Shown here in pieces: positions 45,901-54,963 of a stretch of 64,000 nt of DNA; positions within the stretch are counted from its first letter, which is position 1, and the number at the start of each line of letters is the position of its first letter. A program made the position numbers and the translations under genes. This DNA comes from Colwellia sp. RSH04. GTDB lineage: Bacteria; Pseudomonadota; Gammaproteobacteria; Enterobacterales; Alteromonadaceae. Location: positions 248,001-312,000 of the forward strand of contig NZ_QXIO01000002.1 of NCBI RefSeq assembly GCF_003545765.1, given 5' to 3'. The notes under the pieces are model-generated. The model was not told where the DNA came from. It did not search any database and saw only the letters and a list, made by a program, of their open reading frames with translations.

Positions 45901-46774
45901 CTCTTAATGCTTCGGCTGGTTTTGAACACGTCAAACGTGTTAAATCTTCTTTTCTTTCTTGCTGTTTTTTAGTTAACTTGGCTTGTAATTCACTAATATC
46001 TTCAAGGGTTTTCTGGTTGTCATTAAAATTATCCAACCAACGCTGAAGTTGATGAAACAAGTCTACCTGTTTACTTGTAAACTGCTCTTGTGCAGATAAC
46101 GTTTTAATTTCATCTTCAATGCTCGAAATTTGCTCTGCTGAAAGTAATTCAACACCTTTATTTTCTGCTTGTAAAAGCTTTAAATTATTCTCTGCATCTT
46201 TATGGTTTTGATAAACCTTCTGTGAAATCAACCCATATATTTCAGTACCTGTTAGCTGCTCTAACAGCTGTGCTCTTTCATTAGGTTTAGCATTTAAAAA
46301 GGCAGAAAAAGCCCCTTGGCAAAGCATCATTGATTTAGTAAAACGAGAAAAATTCAACCCTGTAATATCGGCAATTTTTGCGCGAACATCTTTTAGTTTT
46401 TCGGCAACAATAACGCCATCAAGTTGCGCTAATTCAGCAACTGGCTCAAGTAAGTTGCCATCGACTTTATTGCGCGCTCTTTTTTGACTCCAAAAGGCAC
46501 GATACCCTACACCATGGACTTCAAATTCAACTTCAGCCATACAATGGCTCGTATGGCGAGTCATCAACTGGTTTTGACTTTTTGATACTTCTAAACGCGG
46601 AGTTTTATGATACAAGGCCAAACAGATTGCATCTAAAATGGTTGTTTTACCTGCCCCCGTTGCACCTGTAATGGCAAACAAACTATTGCCATCAAAGGGG
46701 TCGGTAGTAAAATCTAATTTCCAGCTACCTTTAAGCGCGTTGATATTTTCAAACCGTAATGTCAATATTTTCAT
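42962..46774 (-). CDS. sbcC: exonuclease subunit SbcC
   Basis: A 1,270-residue SMC-like ATPase: N-terminal Walker A (GATGAGKTTILDAICLALYH), very long Gln/Leu/Glu-rich coiled coils, a central zinc hook with CPLCGS at about residues 650-655, and C-terminal signature LSGGESFLVSLALALALSDL with Walker B SLFLDEGFGTLD. With SbcD it forms the nuclease complex that cuts hairpins and DNA-protein blocks. At 1,270 residues it is larger than E. coli SbcC (1,048), most of the excess being coiled coil. Overlaps sbcD by one base. Confidence 0.95.
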   Translation of the reverse strand: MKILTLRFENINALKGSWKLDFTTDPFDGNSLFAITGATGAGKTTILDAICLALYHKTPRLEVSKSQNQLMTRHTSHCMAEVEFEVHGVGYRAFWSQKRARNKVDGNLLEPVAELAQLDGVIVAEKLKDVRAKIADITGLNFSRFTKSMMLCQGAFSAFLNAKPNERAQLLEQLTGTEIYGLISQKVYQNHKDAENNLKLLQAENKGVELLSAEQISSIEDEIKTLSAQEQFTSKQVDLFHQLQRWLDNFNDNQKTLEDISELQAKLTKKQQERKEDLTRLTCSKPAEALRAPYEQYQHALKQSVDAAATVKHIETQLELLKTDVTASTNKLNTVQQQVSKQEVEFSQTEKVLVEKITPLELLLTQQNLTLQTQEKELTLLQQSIASLNTSRDTYVQNKKAITQDIEQQQAFLNNNSALEALIEKLPFWQSKFEQLNDKSNERQQLDSHKEQLLLNHQDLVKEHQSLLSKLEEIKKGSKTLEAVCSQHENSKKEHLAQYQRNYSLDVLTGQAMSANGLTEILMSIQQQSHTWQQAQQLSSRFIKLKTDLTVFEQQLIEDEIAKVALANELSAMRAGFSKLNQQQTDVENLLEQQRAIMDLTDHRAKLVPDSACPLCGSLEHPYVKDYQVINNNEHEARLVTIKEEKLTLETQGKALNQQHSHLHEKINVAITQKQKVAEELQSLEEQWQTIAASLSCNLLPSNEQQINEQVNSTFTLLQATQALQTTLAEIEQAVDYAKQEFIDIEKQENELQNLIAVQQANILNSDKNLLESTKQIDLLLNEFEQLKAALFNDITAHQFSLPILSFDLIQRNDEQEYHGKTESLWLAELSEKLANFLTTKELIQSNEKRLIDINQQLILQTSQLEHATEQHAILLQHNTSLKAENTEQNKLRVTLYEQVGFTGADVQVVDNIRKNLNRQREANESNLKLLQQENQGLLQQKQHFQGQLSTANVHFNSCAAIETTVKEAWIDVLSASDFEDEQSFLLALISPELKVELEQLAQQIDDENKRIMALSKSAHTQQESLIAQREDFKKQGVDTFNNDSINEGLNANKALLKKQQMQLGSHQQLITQHAENIKKQQTVLTKIKNAEQELDDLSHLNSLIGSADGAKFRKFAQGLTLNYLVHLANEQLTKLHGRYQLQCQQSDNLALAVLDTWQGDVVRDTKTLSGGESFLVSLALALALSDLVSNKTSIDSLFLDEGFGTLDSDTLEIALDALDSLNASGKMIGIISHVEALKERIAVQIKVEKRNGLGVSGLDKQFAFTNTPS

Positions 46775-48192
46775 TAATCTGTACTTCCAACCTCAACATT
46801 GGCATTATTAGTTGGTGTATCTTTATTTTCTTCTAACAAGGTACTATTTTGACTAACTTGTTTAACCGTTGTGCTATTACTCTGCACTTCTTTCGTTTGT
46901 TCTACTATGTTATTGAACAATTGCGTTAATCTATCTTTTCTCTCAAGACCATTTTGTTGCCAGTCTAGCTGCGATAGCCTTGAGTTAAATACATCATTTA
47001 TTGATAATTCAGCCAAAGAATCTTTGTTACTGTATCCTTGTGAAAGCAGCATGGCTTTTCTATTTTCTTTACTTCGTCTAACCAGTAACACCTCAACAGG
47101 AAACTCATTAACCAGCGCTTCTATTCTTTGTTGAAGGTCATTTAAATAATCACTACTTTGTACTTCAATATCTAACCAAATCTTTTGTTTAGCATTTAAC
47201 TTATCTTGATACGATTCGACTAATAATTGTGTGTTGGTCACTAAGCTTTCTAATGACGTTTTAATGATTGCCAATGGTTGAAAACAAGGCACTTGAATAG
47301 GTGATACTACGGGCTTGTTGCTGTGTTCAAACTCAACTAAGTAAACACTTTTCTCTTGCTTAGCTTCATCAAAACTCAAAGGAATTGGTGAGCCTGAATA
47401 CCTAATGTGGTCAGTACCACCTACCTTTTGAGCGCGATGAATATGGCCTAGAGCAATGTAGTCTGCAGGTGGAAAAGCACTCGATGAAAAGGCTTCCAGA
47501 GTACCTATATATATATCCCTAACACTGTCACTTTGACTGTCAGACAAGGCAACACCTAAAGCGGTTAAATGCCCTGTAGCTATAATAGGAATAATATGAT
47601 TTTCATGTTGTCTATGCTCTATAGCGACTTGTTTAGCTTGATCATATAGGCCTTTATAATGATTAGCTATGCCATTTTGAAGTGTTTGTTGTTTATCTTG
47701 TGCTGACTGACCTGATTGACTGGTAATAACATCTCTTGGTCGAATAAAAGGCACAGCACATATAACGCCGATCACTTCCTTGTCAGAATTTTTTATAGTG
47801 ATTATCTGATCATCTAGTTGATCATCTAGTTGATCAACTAGCTGTTTATTACTTTCTTCATACGGCGTGGCGTGAGTGACGACTTGTGTCGATAAATTCG
47901 CTAATAAAGATTTAGACTCTCCTAGCATAGCGACAGAGTCATGATTGCCCGCTAAAATAATTAACTGACAATGCATATTTTGGATTTTACCAATAAAATC
48001 AAAATACAATTCACGTGCATAGCTTGGTGGAGTTGAAGTATCAAATATATCACCAGCAACGATGATGGCATCTAACTGATAAGTTTTAACCTGAAGCAGC
48101 AGCCAATTTAAGAATTGCTGATGTTCATTTGCTCGGCTTTTACCATAAAAATACTGGCCAAGATGCCAATCTGAGGTATGTATAAATCGCAT
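46774..48192 (-). CDS. sbcD: exonuclease subunit SbcD
   Basis: A Mre11-type nuclease subunit of 472 residues. Metal-site motifs are intact: HTSDWHLGQ, VAGDIFDTSTPP, LAGNHDS, ATGHLTAL and ALGHIHRAQ. The C-terminal tail of about 50 residues is Asn/Thr/Gln-rich and probably disordered. Around residues 121-130 a coding tandem repeat gives VDQLDDQLDD, from a 12-base unit at 47808-47841. The gene's last base overlaps the sbcC start, so the two are coupled. Confidence 0.95.
   Translation of the reverse strand: MRFIHTSDWHLGQYFYGKSRANEHQQFLNWLLLQVKTYQLDAIIVAGDIFDTSTPPSYARELYFDFIGKIQNMHCQLIILAGNHDSVAMLGESKSLLANLSTQVVTHATPYEESNKQLVDQLDDQLDDQIITIKNSDKEVIGVICAVPFIRPRDVITSQSGQSAQDKQQTLQNGIANHYKGLYDQAKQVAIEHRQHENHIIPIIATGHLTALGVALSDSQSDSVRDIYIGTLEAFSSSAFPPADYIALGHIHRAQKVGGTDHIRYSGSPIPLSFDEAKQEKSVYLVEFEHSNKPVVSPIQVPCFQPLAIIKTSLESLVTNTQLLVESYQDKLNAKQKIWLDIEVQSSDYLNDLQQRIEALVNEFPVEVLLVRRSKENRKAMLLSQGYSNKDSLAELSINDVFNSRLSQLDWQQNGLERKDRLTQLFNNIVEQTKEVQSNSTTVKQVSQNSTLLEENKDTPTNNANVEVGSTD
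47808..47841 (-). repeat. 12-bp tandem repeat inside sbcD
   Basis: The unit GATCATCTAGTT occurs twice exactly (47808-47819, 47820-47831) and a third time imperfectly. Being four codons long, copy-number change would stay in frame and change only a surface loop. Confidence 0.75.
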
Positions 48193-48349
48193 GAGTAGTA
48201 GCGTGGCTGCGTATTTAGAAAAAGAAATAGTCTACCTGAACCAACAAAGTTAGTCAGCCATTAATCCGCTTAAAATAGCGCTGTTTAGAAATTATTTAGG
48301 CGATAAATTCATTATAAATGCGCTATATGCTATGTAGCTTTAAGCTTAA

Positions 48350-49027
48350 TTAGCTCTCGCCAGTTTCAATGAATAATTGAGACAGCAATTTAGGTACTAT
48401 TTTTCCCTCATCAACAAACTGAATACCTACGTTAACTTTGCCATCATCATTTCTACTGTTACGTACTTTAGCGGGAATTTTTACGTCTTCGCCTGTTGGG
48501 CTTTTTAGACAAACAAAAATATCGCGCTTCTTTACTGTGGTAGTATTACTTTTACTGACAAAAGTAAACCCGCACCCTTTGGTTGAAATATCACCGATAA
48601 CACCGTTAATTTTAGTGTTAGTTTCTTTATCAGCACCTTCTAGCATAATCACCGATGGCAAATGTATCGTAGTTCTTTGTTGCATACGTAATTGACGATT
48701 TTCAATTTTTTTCGGGTATTCAAGGTAAATATGTTTTTCTGGGTACTTGGTAATATTTTTTATTGTTGAGCGAAAAGCAAAACATTCACCTTTACTGCCT
48801 TCTAAAAGATATCGAACAATAACCACATTGCCATCAATTAACACATCATTGTATTGCGATTTGCTAACCACTTTAGGATATTTAATCAGGATATATCGCC
48901 CTATTTCATAGCCAATTAGTGTTAACTTTAATCTAACGGCCACTGGGTGATTAATTTGTACGTCTATGTATTTACCGGGTTGAAGTTCAAAAAGCTGAAG
49001 ATCTTGGCTGTCCGTTTCATCTGACAT
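48350..49027 (-). CDS. YcgR-like PilZ-domain protein (c-di-GMP effector)
   Basis: A 225-residue cytoplasmic protein with an N-terminal YcgR-like beta domain (LQPGKYIDVQINHPVAVRLKLTLIGYEIGRYILIKYP) and a C-terminal PilZ domain. The two c-di-GMP motifs are visible: RxxxR as RMQQR in RQLRMQQRTTIHLP, and D-x-S-x-x-G as DISTKGCG. Such proteins slow flagella or otherwise relay c-di-GMP. No flagellar gene is nearby. It is a single gene after sbcD, with no clear terminator between. Confidence 0.88.
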   Translation of the reverse strand: MSDETDSQDLQLFELQPGKYIDVQINHPVAVRLKLTLIGYEIGRYILIKYPKVVSKSQYNDVLIDGNVVIVRYLLEGSKGECFAFRSTIKNITKYPEKHIYLEYPKKIENRQLRMQQRTTIHLPSVIMLEGADKETNTKINGVIGDISTKGCGFTFVSKSNTTTVKKRDIFVCLKSPTGEDVKIPAKVRNSRNDDGKVNVGIQFVDEGKIVPKLLSQLFIETGES

Positions 49028-49152
49028 GTAATTATTTAAGGCCTAATACTCATTAAGGTAGACTTGCTAATATAAACAAAGTTGTACAAAGCTACAATCA
49101 TTGTCGTAAAACCTGCTCTATCTTTTTAATATGTAAACTAAAGCATATGATA

Positions 49153-49178
49153 AAAGGCACTCATGAGAGTACCTTTTG
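49153..49178 (-). terminator. terminator-like hairpin after the formate dehydrogenase operon
   Basis: An 11-bp stem with one mismatch (AAAAGGCACTC / GAGTACCTTTT) and a 4-nt loop lies about 45 bases beyond the alpha-subunit stop codon, in the direction of transcription. Confidence 0.55.
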
Positions 49179-49200
49179 CAATAGCCCTAAGTTGAACTTT

Positions 49201-49235
49201 TGAAGCGTTAACTTTTAGGTTAAGTTAACGCTTCA
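49201..49235 (-). other. perfect 14-bp inverted repeat spanning the fdhA stop codon
   Basis: TGAAGCGTTAACTT (49201-49214) and its exact complement (49222-49235) enclose 7 bases. The right arm encodes the last residues of the formate dehydrogenase alpha subunit and the stop codon is in the stem. It would fold in the mRNA 3' end and could protect it or stall ribosomes. Confidence 0.6.
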
Positions 49236-52006
49236 ATACCAACAGAAACCACTTTATATTCAGGGCACTTGGTGTGCTTGTCTGTCACATCACCCGTTAC
49301 CCTATTAATCATCAGCTCTGGGAAGTGAAAGGTCGTAAATAAAATACCCGGTTTCACTTTATCACTAATTTCAACAGTTAATTCAATTTCACCACGAGCT
49401 GAAAATAAACGTACCGTACTGTGATCAGAAATTGATTTTTCTTTCGCATCAACAGGGTTAATTAACAGTACATCTTTATTCACAATGATTTCATTATCGG
49501 TTCTGCGAGTCATAGTACCAGCATTGTAATGTTCTAGGTTTCTACTGGTAGTTAAAATAAATGGGTATTTTTCGCCGTACTCTTCTACTTCTTTACTTTC
49601 TTCAAACTCATAGAAATGAAACTTACCTAAACCACGCGTAAAACTATCTTGATGAAGGATTTGCGTATCAACACCGCCTTTTGTTACTGGCCACTGTAGT
49701 CCATTATCACCTAAGTTTTCCCATGTAATACCAGCAAAAAATGGCACAACCTGAGAAATTTCTTCAAGCATACTGTCGGCATGATAATCTTGCTGCGAAT
49801 AACCAAGCGCATTCATCATATCAACAACGATTTGTCCGTCAGTTTTGCAACCTTCTTTAGGTGGTACTGCTGCATTAACTTTTTGTACTCGACGTTCACC
49901 ATTGGTAAAGGTACCATCTTTTTCTAAAAATGAGCTTCCCGGTAATACTACGTCGGCCATTTTTGCTGTTTCAGATAAGAATATTTCTTGTACAACCAGT
50001 AAATCTAAATTACGTAAACTGGCAACAACATGCTGTTGATTAGGGTCAGTTTGAACAACGTCATCGCCCATGATCCACAACGCTTTTAATTCGCCAGCTA
50101 AAGCGGCATTAAACATTTCAGGAATTTTATAACCGACTTCAATCGGCCATTCATCGTGACGGGTAATGCCATAATGTGACTTATAATAGTCAATGTTATC
50201 CGCTTTAGTCACATCAAGATAGCCAGCCCCTTGATGAGGTTGACACCCCATATCGGCAGCACCCTGCACATTATTTTGGCCTCTAAGTGGATTCATTCCT
50301 ACACCAGCACGACCAATATTACCTGTTAACATAACTAAATCAGCAATACACATTATCGCGCGGCTACCTTGAGAATGTTCAGTAACACCTAACCCATGAA
50401 AACTCATGGCATGAGTTGCTTTTGCGTAAGCTATAGCGGCTTCTTTAACAAGATTTTGATCAACACCTGCAATGGCAGCTAATTCATTTATATTCAGTGC
50501 TAAAATAGCATCACGATAAGCGAGGTATTCTTCAGTTCTATTTTCAACAAAACTTTGATCAATTAATTGTTCTGTAATAATGTAATAAGCCATCATATTC
50601 AAAACGGCAACATTAGTACCAGGGCGAAGTTGAATATGCCAATTTGCATAACGTGCCAATTCTGTTTTTACAGGGTCTAAAACAATAAGTGGTGTCCCTT
50701 TGAGTACTTTTTGTTTAATTTTAGCACCCGTTACTGGGTGGGCAGCGGTTGGGTTAGCACCAATTAAAAGAATAAAGTTTGTTTCTTTAAGATCATCAAT
50801 AGAATTAGTTGCTGCGCCAGTACCAAAGCTTTTTTGCATACCGTAAGCCGTGGGAGAATGACAAACTCGAGCACAGCAATCTATGTTATTGGTGCCTAAA
50901 ACTACCCGCATCATTTTTTGCAATAAATAGTTTTCTTCATTGGTACATCGTGCAGAAGAAATGCCTGCTAACGCGTCAGAGCCGTGTGCTGATTTAATAG
51001 CATTCATTTTCTTAGCTAAATAATCAAAAGCAAAATCCCAACTCACTTCAGTTAACTCTCCATCAAGCCTGACAAGTGGTTTGGTTAATCTATCGGGGTG
51101 ATTATAAAAACGCCATGCATATCGTCCTTTTAAACAAGTATGTCCTGAATTTACAGTGGCATCTTTTGGCGCTTCAATGGATAATATTTTATTATCTTTA
51201 ACTGATACTTCGAGGTTACATCCAACACCACAATAGGAACATACGGTGCGAACTTTATCTATTGCAGACATTTGTGTTGAGCTTTCTTTCGCTAAATTTT
51301 GTCTGAATACGTCAGTAATAGCCCCAGTTGGACAAGTTTGAGCACAAGCGCCACAAGATACACAGTCAGATGCTTCAAAGCTGACGTCTTGACCTTTTAT
51401 AATGCGTGCATCAAAACCTCTACCTGCAACATTAAGTACTTGCTCGCCCTGAATTTCGTCACAAGCGCGTACACAACGATTACAATCTATACACTGGGTA
51501 AGATCCATGCGCATATAGGGGTGAGAGTCATCAACAATACTACCATTCTCATCATAAGGAATACTATCAACACTGTACTTGCCCTTTGCAAAGCGAACTT
51601 CAGTAACCCCCGTATCTAACACTACTTGCTCAAACTCTGTGGTATGTTCATTTTTTACGGGAGGAATTTGCTGCTTAGGCAAGTCACTTAAGACCAACTC
51701 AACGATGTTTTTTCTTAATTTAACAATACGATCAGACTGGCTGTAAACATGCATGCCATCACCTATCGGCGTATGACAAGAGGCCATCACCTTTCTAGGT
51801 CCATCTGCCGCTAAAGCAACATCAACTGAACAAACCCTACAGCTACCATAAGGTTCTAAGCGGCTATCATCACAAAGCGTGGGAATATTAAAGTGCGTTT
51901 GCACTCTACGGCTAAACTCAAGAATAGTTTCCCCTGTTTCAATGGTATAGGCCACGCCATCAAGAAAGGCTTGTTTATTGGTTATATTGTTTGAAGAGAC
52001 TGACAT
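49220..52006 (-). CDS. fdsA: NAD-dependent formate dehydrogenase, alpha (molybdenum) subunit
   Basis: A 928-residue soluble FdsA-type enzyme. In order: a [2Fe-2S] domain (CDDSRLEPYGSCRVCSVDV), a His-Cys3 NuoG-type cluster, two [4Fe-4S] clusters (CIDCNRCVRACDEI and CVSCGACAQTCPTGAI), another in CSYCGVGCNLEV, then the molybdopterin domain. The catalytic residue is a normal Cys (CARVCHSPTAYGM), not selenocysteine. No Tat signal, so cytoplasmic. It oxidises formate to CO2 and passes electrons to the NADH-forming subunit directly upstream, with which it overlaps by one base. FdhD, needed for sulfuration, is the first gene of the cluster. Confidence 0.93.
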   Translation of the reverse strand: MSVSSNNITNKQAFLDGVAYTIETGETILEFSRRVQTHFNIPTLCDDSRLEPYGSCRVCSVDVALAADGPRKVMASCHTPIGDGMHVYSQSDRIVKLRKNIVELVLSDLPKQQIPPVKNEHTTEFEQVVLDTGVTEVRFAKGKYSVDSIPYDENGSIVDDSHPYMRMDLTQCIDCNRCVRACDEIQGEQVLNVAGRGFDARIIKGQDVSFEASDCVSCGACAQTCPTGAITDVFRQNLAKESSTQMSAIDKVRTVCSYCGVGCNLEVSVKDNKILSIEAPKDATVNSGHTCLKGRYAWRFYNHPDRLTKPLVRLDGELTEVSWDFAFDYLAKKMNAIKSAHGSDALAGISSARCTNEENYLLQKMMRVVLGTNNIDCCARVCHSPTAYGMQKSFGTGAATNSIDDLKETNFILLIGANPTAAHPVTGAKIKQKVLKGTPLIVLDPVKTELARYANWHIQLRPGTNVAVLNMMAYYIITEQLIDQSFVENRTEEYLAYRDAILALNINELAAIAGVDQNLVKEAAIAYAKATHAMSFHGLGVTEHSQGSRAIMCIADLVMLTGNIGRAGVGMNPLRGQNNVQGAADMGCQPHQGAGYLDVTKADNIDYYKSHYGITRHDEWPIEVGYKIPEMFNAALAGELKALWIMGDDVVQTDPNQQHVVASLRNLDLLVVQEIFLSETAKMADVVLPGSSFLEKDGTFTNGERRVQKVNAAVPPKEGCKTDGQIVVDMMNALGYSQQDYHADSMLEEISQVVPFFAGITWENLGDNGLQWPVTKGGVDTQILHQDSFTRGLGKFHFYEFEESKEVEEYGEKYPFILTTSRNLEHYNAGTMTRRTDNEIIVNKDVLLINPVDAKEKSISDHSTVRLFSARGEIELTVEISDKVKPGILFTTFHFPELMINRVTGDVTDKHTKCPEYKVVSVGIEALT

Positions 52007-53721
52007 TATTTTGCCTCCTGCTGTGTATTGTTTTGTTTTTCACTATTGACATTAGATGATTCAAGATAAGGTGCTATTTCATCACTAAAATACTGCAAAA
52101 TATTTTGAATAGGTAACGGAACACCACCGCCTAGCGCACAAAGAGAGCCTAATTGCATGGTTTCTAATAAATCATTCAATAAGTCGTTATTAATACCTTG
52201 TTTGCCTGCAATGGCATTTTCTACCATTTCTTGACCACGTGTTGAACCGATTTGGCATGGATAGCACTTACCGCAAGATTCAGCGGCTGTAAATTCAAAT
52301 AAATGCGCCATATAGTCAATCATAGAAAACGATTCGGGTATACCAATCACGCTTGCATGACCAAGCAAAAAGCCTTCTTGGGCAAAAGATTCAAAGTCTA
52401 TCGTTAGTTTTTCTATCGCAGAAACAGGTACAATACCACCTAAAGGCCCCCCGATATGTAATGCCTTAATCGCTTTTGAAAAGCCACCCGCTAGGGCAAT
52501 AACATCAGCTAATCGTGTTCCCATTGCAACTTCGTAAACACCTGGCTTGTTAAAAGCAGAATCTAAAGAAATTAACTTTGAACCAGTCGATTTACCATTA
52601 CCCATTGATGCATATTGTTTAACACCACTAGGTTCGATATTCTTGGCTTGACCATTATTATTTAAAATATAATGGACAGAACCGAATGTTTCTACGTTAT
52701 TAACTACCGTTGGACAACCAAATAAACCACTTTGAGTCGGGAATGGAGGCCTAACTGAAACAACAGGCCTTTGACCTTCTATTGAGCGAAGTAATGCGGT
52801 TTCTTCTCCGCAAATATAAGCACCTGCACCACGAACAATTTTAAAGGTGAATTGCCATTCATCGGTAAAATTAATCGCAAGTTGATTAAATTCATGAATC
52901 GCTTTCTCTGTGTTAATAATGGCGTCTGGATATTCATCTCGTATATATAAAATACCGGTTTTTGCGCCCGATAAATAACCGGACACTAACATACCAAAGA
53001 GTACGGCATGTGGCCTTTGTTCTAATAAATAACGATCGCTGTATGCGCCAGCATCGCCTTCATCAGCATTACAGACTATATACTTTTCATCTCCTTGTGC
53101 TTCTAAGCATGAACGCCATTTAAAACCTGTTGGAAAGCCAGCACCGCCGCGACCACGTAAACCAGAGTCGCTAATGAAAGTCAGTAGTTCATTTACGCTA
53201 TAGTTAGCTATTAACTGGTTAAATAATTGATAATATTCAGCAACATTGTTAATTTCTGCCGTTAATATTGGTTCAGCTAATGTGCACTCAACTGTATAAG
53301 ATTCTGTAGATAGACGTGTGGGCTCTTTCGCTATACTTGATAAGTTATTAATATCAGTGGCAGAAAAGTTATTACCATCAATTTGAAAGGCTGCATTTTG
53401 AGCACAACGTCCTAAGCACGTAACATGACCGATATTATGTTGACCAAACTCATTAGCTAATGTTTGTTTCACGGTATCTTGGGTGCCTGCACATAAACAA
53501 GAAGAGCCGTTACACACATACGCTTTTTTGCCAGCATTATCACCTTCAATAAAATCATAAAAACTTGCCGTACCCGACACGACAGATTCACCGACTAAAA
53601 ACGCCTTCGCTAAATCTGATTTCTCTTGTGATGACTTGGGACGCTCTGACAAAACTAGTTCTTGAAAAAGCGTGTGCTCGATACCCTTTCTGCGGGCAAG
53701 TTGTGATAAATTTTTCGACAT
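52006..53721 (-). CDS. fdsB: formate dehydrogenase NAD(H)-binding subunit, fused gamma/beta (NuoE-NuoF type)
   Basis: A 571-residue protein joining two subunits. The first ~150 residues form a NuoE/FdsG-like thioredoxin domain with [2Fe-2S] cysteines (CNGSSCLCAGT and CLGRCAQNAAF). The rest is the NuoF/FdsB flavoprotein: GLRGRGGAGFPTGFKW for NADH/FMN, NADEGDAGAYSDR, RGAGAYICGEETALL, and the [4Fe-4S] motif ESCGKCYPCQIGSTRG. It transfers electrons from formate to NAD+. In many bacteria gamma and beta subunits are separate. It overlaps the alpha subunit by one base and has no separate FdsD next to it. Confidence 0.9.
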   Translation of the reverse strand: MSKNLSQLARRKGIEHTLFQELVLSERPKSSQEKSDLAKAFLVGESVVSGTASFYDFIEGDNAGKKAYVCNGSSCLCAGTQDTVKQTLANEFGQHNIGHVTCLGRCAQNAAFQIDGNNFSATDINNLSSIAKEPTRLSTESYTVECTLAEPILTAEINNVAEYYQLFNQLIANYSVNELLTFISDSGLRGRGGAGFPTGFKWRSCLEAQGDEKYIVCNADEGDAGAYSDRYLLEQRPHAVLFGMLVSGYLSGAKTGILYIRDEYPDAIINTEKAIHEFNQLAINFTDEWQFTFKIVRGAGAYICGEETALLRSIEGQRPVVSVRPPFPTQSGLFGCPTVVNNVETFGSVHYILNNNGQAKNIEPSGVKQYASMGNGKSTGSKLISLDSAFNKPGVYEVAMGTRLADVIALAGGFSKAIKALHIGGPLGGIVPVSAIEKLTIDFESFAQEGFLLGHASVIGIPESFSMIDYMAHLFEFTAAESCGKCYPCQIGSTRGQEMVENAIAGKQGINNDLLNDLLETMQLGSLCALGGGVPLPIQNILQYFSDEIAPYLESSNVNSEKQNNTQQEAK

Positions 53722-53777
53722 AGTTGCTCTCTTTGTCTAAACAAGCTGCTCAATAACATTAACAGCATATATATATT

Positions 53778-54692
53778 TTATGACGTAATTCGCCAATCGC
53801 CATGATAAACGTTAAATGATAGTTCTGATGCAAAGCCAATAATAGTTAAATCAAACCTTTTCGCGCCTTGTATAGCAAGATCAGATGGCGCACCTACACC
53901 GATTAAAACACTTACTCCTGCCATCAGTGCTTTTTGTACAATTTCAAAACTAATACGTGAACTAACCATTAAAACCAATAAAGTCTGAGTAACAACCTTA
54001 TGCTCATTAATATATGAGCCGATAACTTTATCAACAGCATTATGACGCCCAATATCCTCATGGATATAAAGCAAGTTACCGCTAATATTGAACAGTGCTG
54101 CGGCATGAACACCGCCCGTTTCATTAAATAAAATCTGCTGTTGACGCATTGCTTTATTAAATGAGTTTATCATCGATGCAGGCATCGCTTTTTGATCATC
54201 AGGTAACTCAGGCAACTTAGGACTCTTTAACTCAAGCGACTTTATCGATGTTGTACCACATAACCCACAACTAGAATAAGTGAGCTGAAATTGTTCAATT
54301 GAGTCTAATCTAGGGATAAAACACTGATTAAAAATCACCAACCAAGCATTTTGATCATTTTCTATACTTGCAATGTCCTGCTCAATCGTATCAGTATCAG
54401 TTTTATTTTCAGGGTAAATACTTGCAATTTGATTAGCCGATTGAATTATTCCTTCGCTTAATAGCAATCCAAGAATTAATGCTTTTTCATTGCCAGGAGT
54501 ACGCATAGTGATTGAAAAGACTTTTTCAATCTGATCTACACCATCTCTCCAAGACAAACGAATCTGTAAAGGCTGTTCAACAATAACCAAGTCTGTTGAT
54601 AAACATCTGGTTACGTCATTTGTACCTTCAAAAGAATAATTAACTTTATTAATCTTTTTTGTTGAATGTACTGAACTGATGTTTTTTTCCAT
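53778..54692 (-). CDS. fdhD: formate dehydrogenase accessory sulfurtransferase FdhD
   Basis: A 304-residue FdhD protein with the catalytic CxxC in TYSSCGLCGTTSIKSL, and conserved blocks RTPGNEKALILGLLLSEGII, GGVHAAALF, DIGRHNAVDKVIG and MVSSRISFEIVQKALMAGV. It carries sulfur from a cysteine desulfurase to the molybdenum cofactor of formate dehydrogenase, without which the enzyme is inactive. It lies 57 bases before the dehydrogenase genes and is transcribed with them, divergently from fhs. The first 40 residues are a variable extension. Confidence 0.94.
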   Translation of the reverse strand: MEKNISSVHSTKKINKVNYSFEGTNDVTRCLSTDLVIVEQPLQIRLSWRDGVDQIEKVFSITMRTPGNEKALILGLLLSEGIIQSANQIASIYPENKTDTDTIEQDIASIENDQNAWLVIFNQCFIPRLDSIEQFQLTYSSCGLCGTTSIKSLELKSPKLPELPDDQKAMPASMINSFNKAMRQQQILFNETGGVHAAALFNISGNLLYIHEDIGRHNAVDKVIGSYINEHKVVTQTLLVLMVSSRISFEIVQKALMAGVSVLIGVGAPSDLAIQGAKRFDLTIIGFASELSFNVYHGDWRITS

Positions 54693-54812
54693 ATAAAATT
54701 CGCATACTGGTCATAATTCATTTATGTAAATCAAGTCTACTCTCAATGATCCTGTGTTAAAAGTAGTGCATATATTGATATTGAAATAATTAAGGTAGAG
54801 ATTGTATACCTT

Positions 54813-54826
54813 TTGTTGCAAATCAA
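54813..54826. promoter_or_regulatory. FNR-like site between fdhD and fhs
   Basis: TTGTTGCAAATCAA differs by one base from the FNR consensus TTGAT-N4-ATCAA. It lies 121 bases upstream of fdhD and 138 upstream of fhs, in a 271-base divergent region. A single one-mismatch hit in AT-rich DNA is weak evidence. Confidence 0.25.
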
Positions 54827-54963
54827 ACTTTCGTTAATCATTTCAAGATAGGCTAATGGCAAAATATCATAAAAGATATGAATAGTGATTATTATTTTTA
54901 ATTATTACATCACTAAATCTATTTATTACAACACCCTCTAACGAATGCGAGAAGGAAATTTTT

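Noticed and set aside
50878..50886. Possible selenocysteine in the formate dehydrogenase
   Set aside because: The active-site codon encodes Cys in the CHSPT motif; there is no in-frame TGA, so no selenoprotein.
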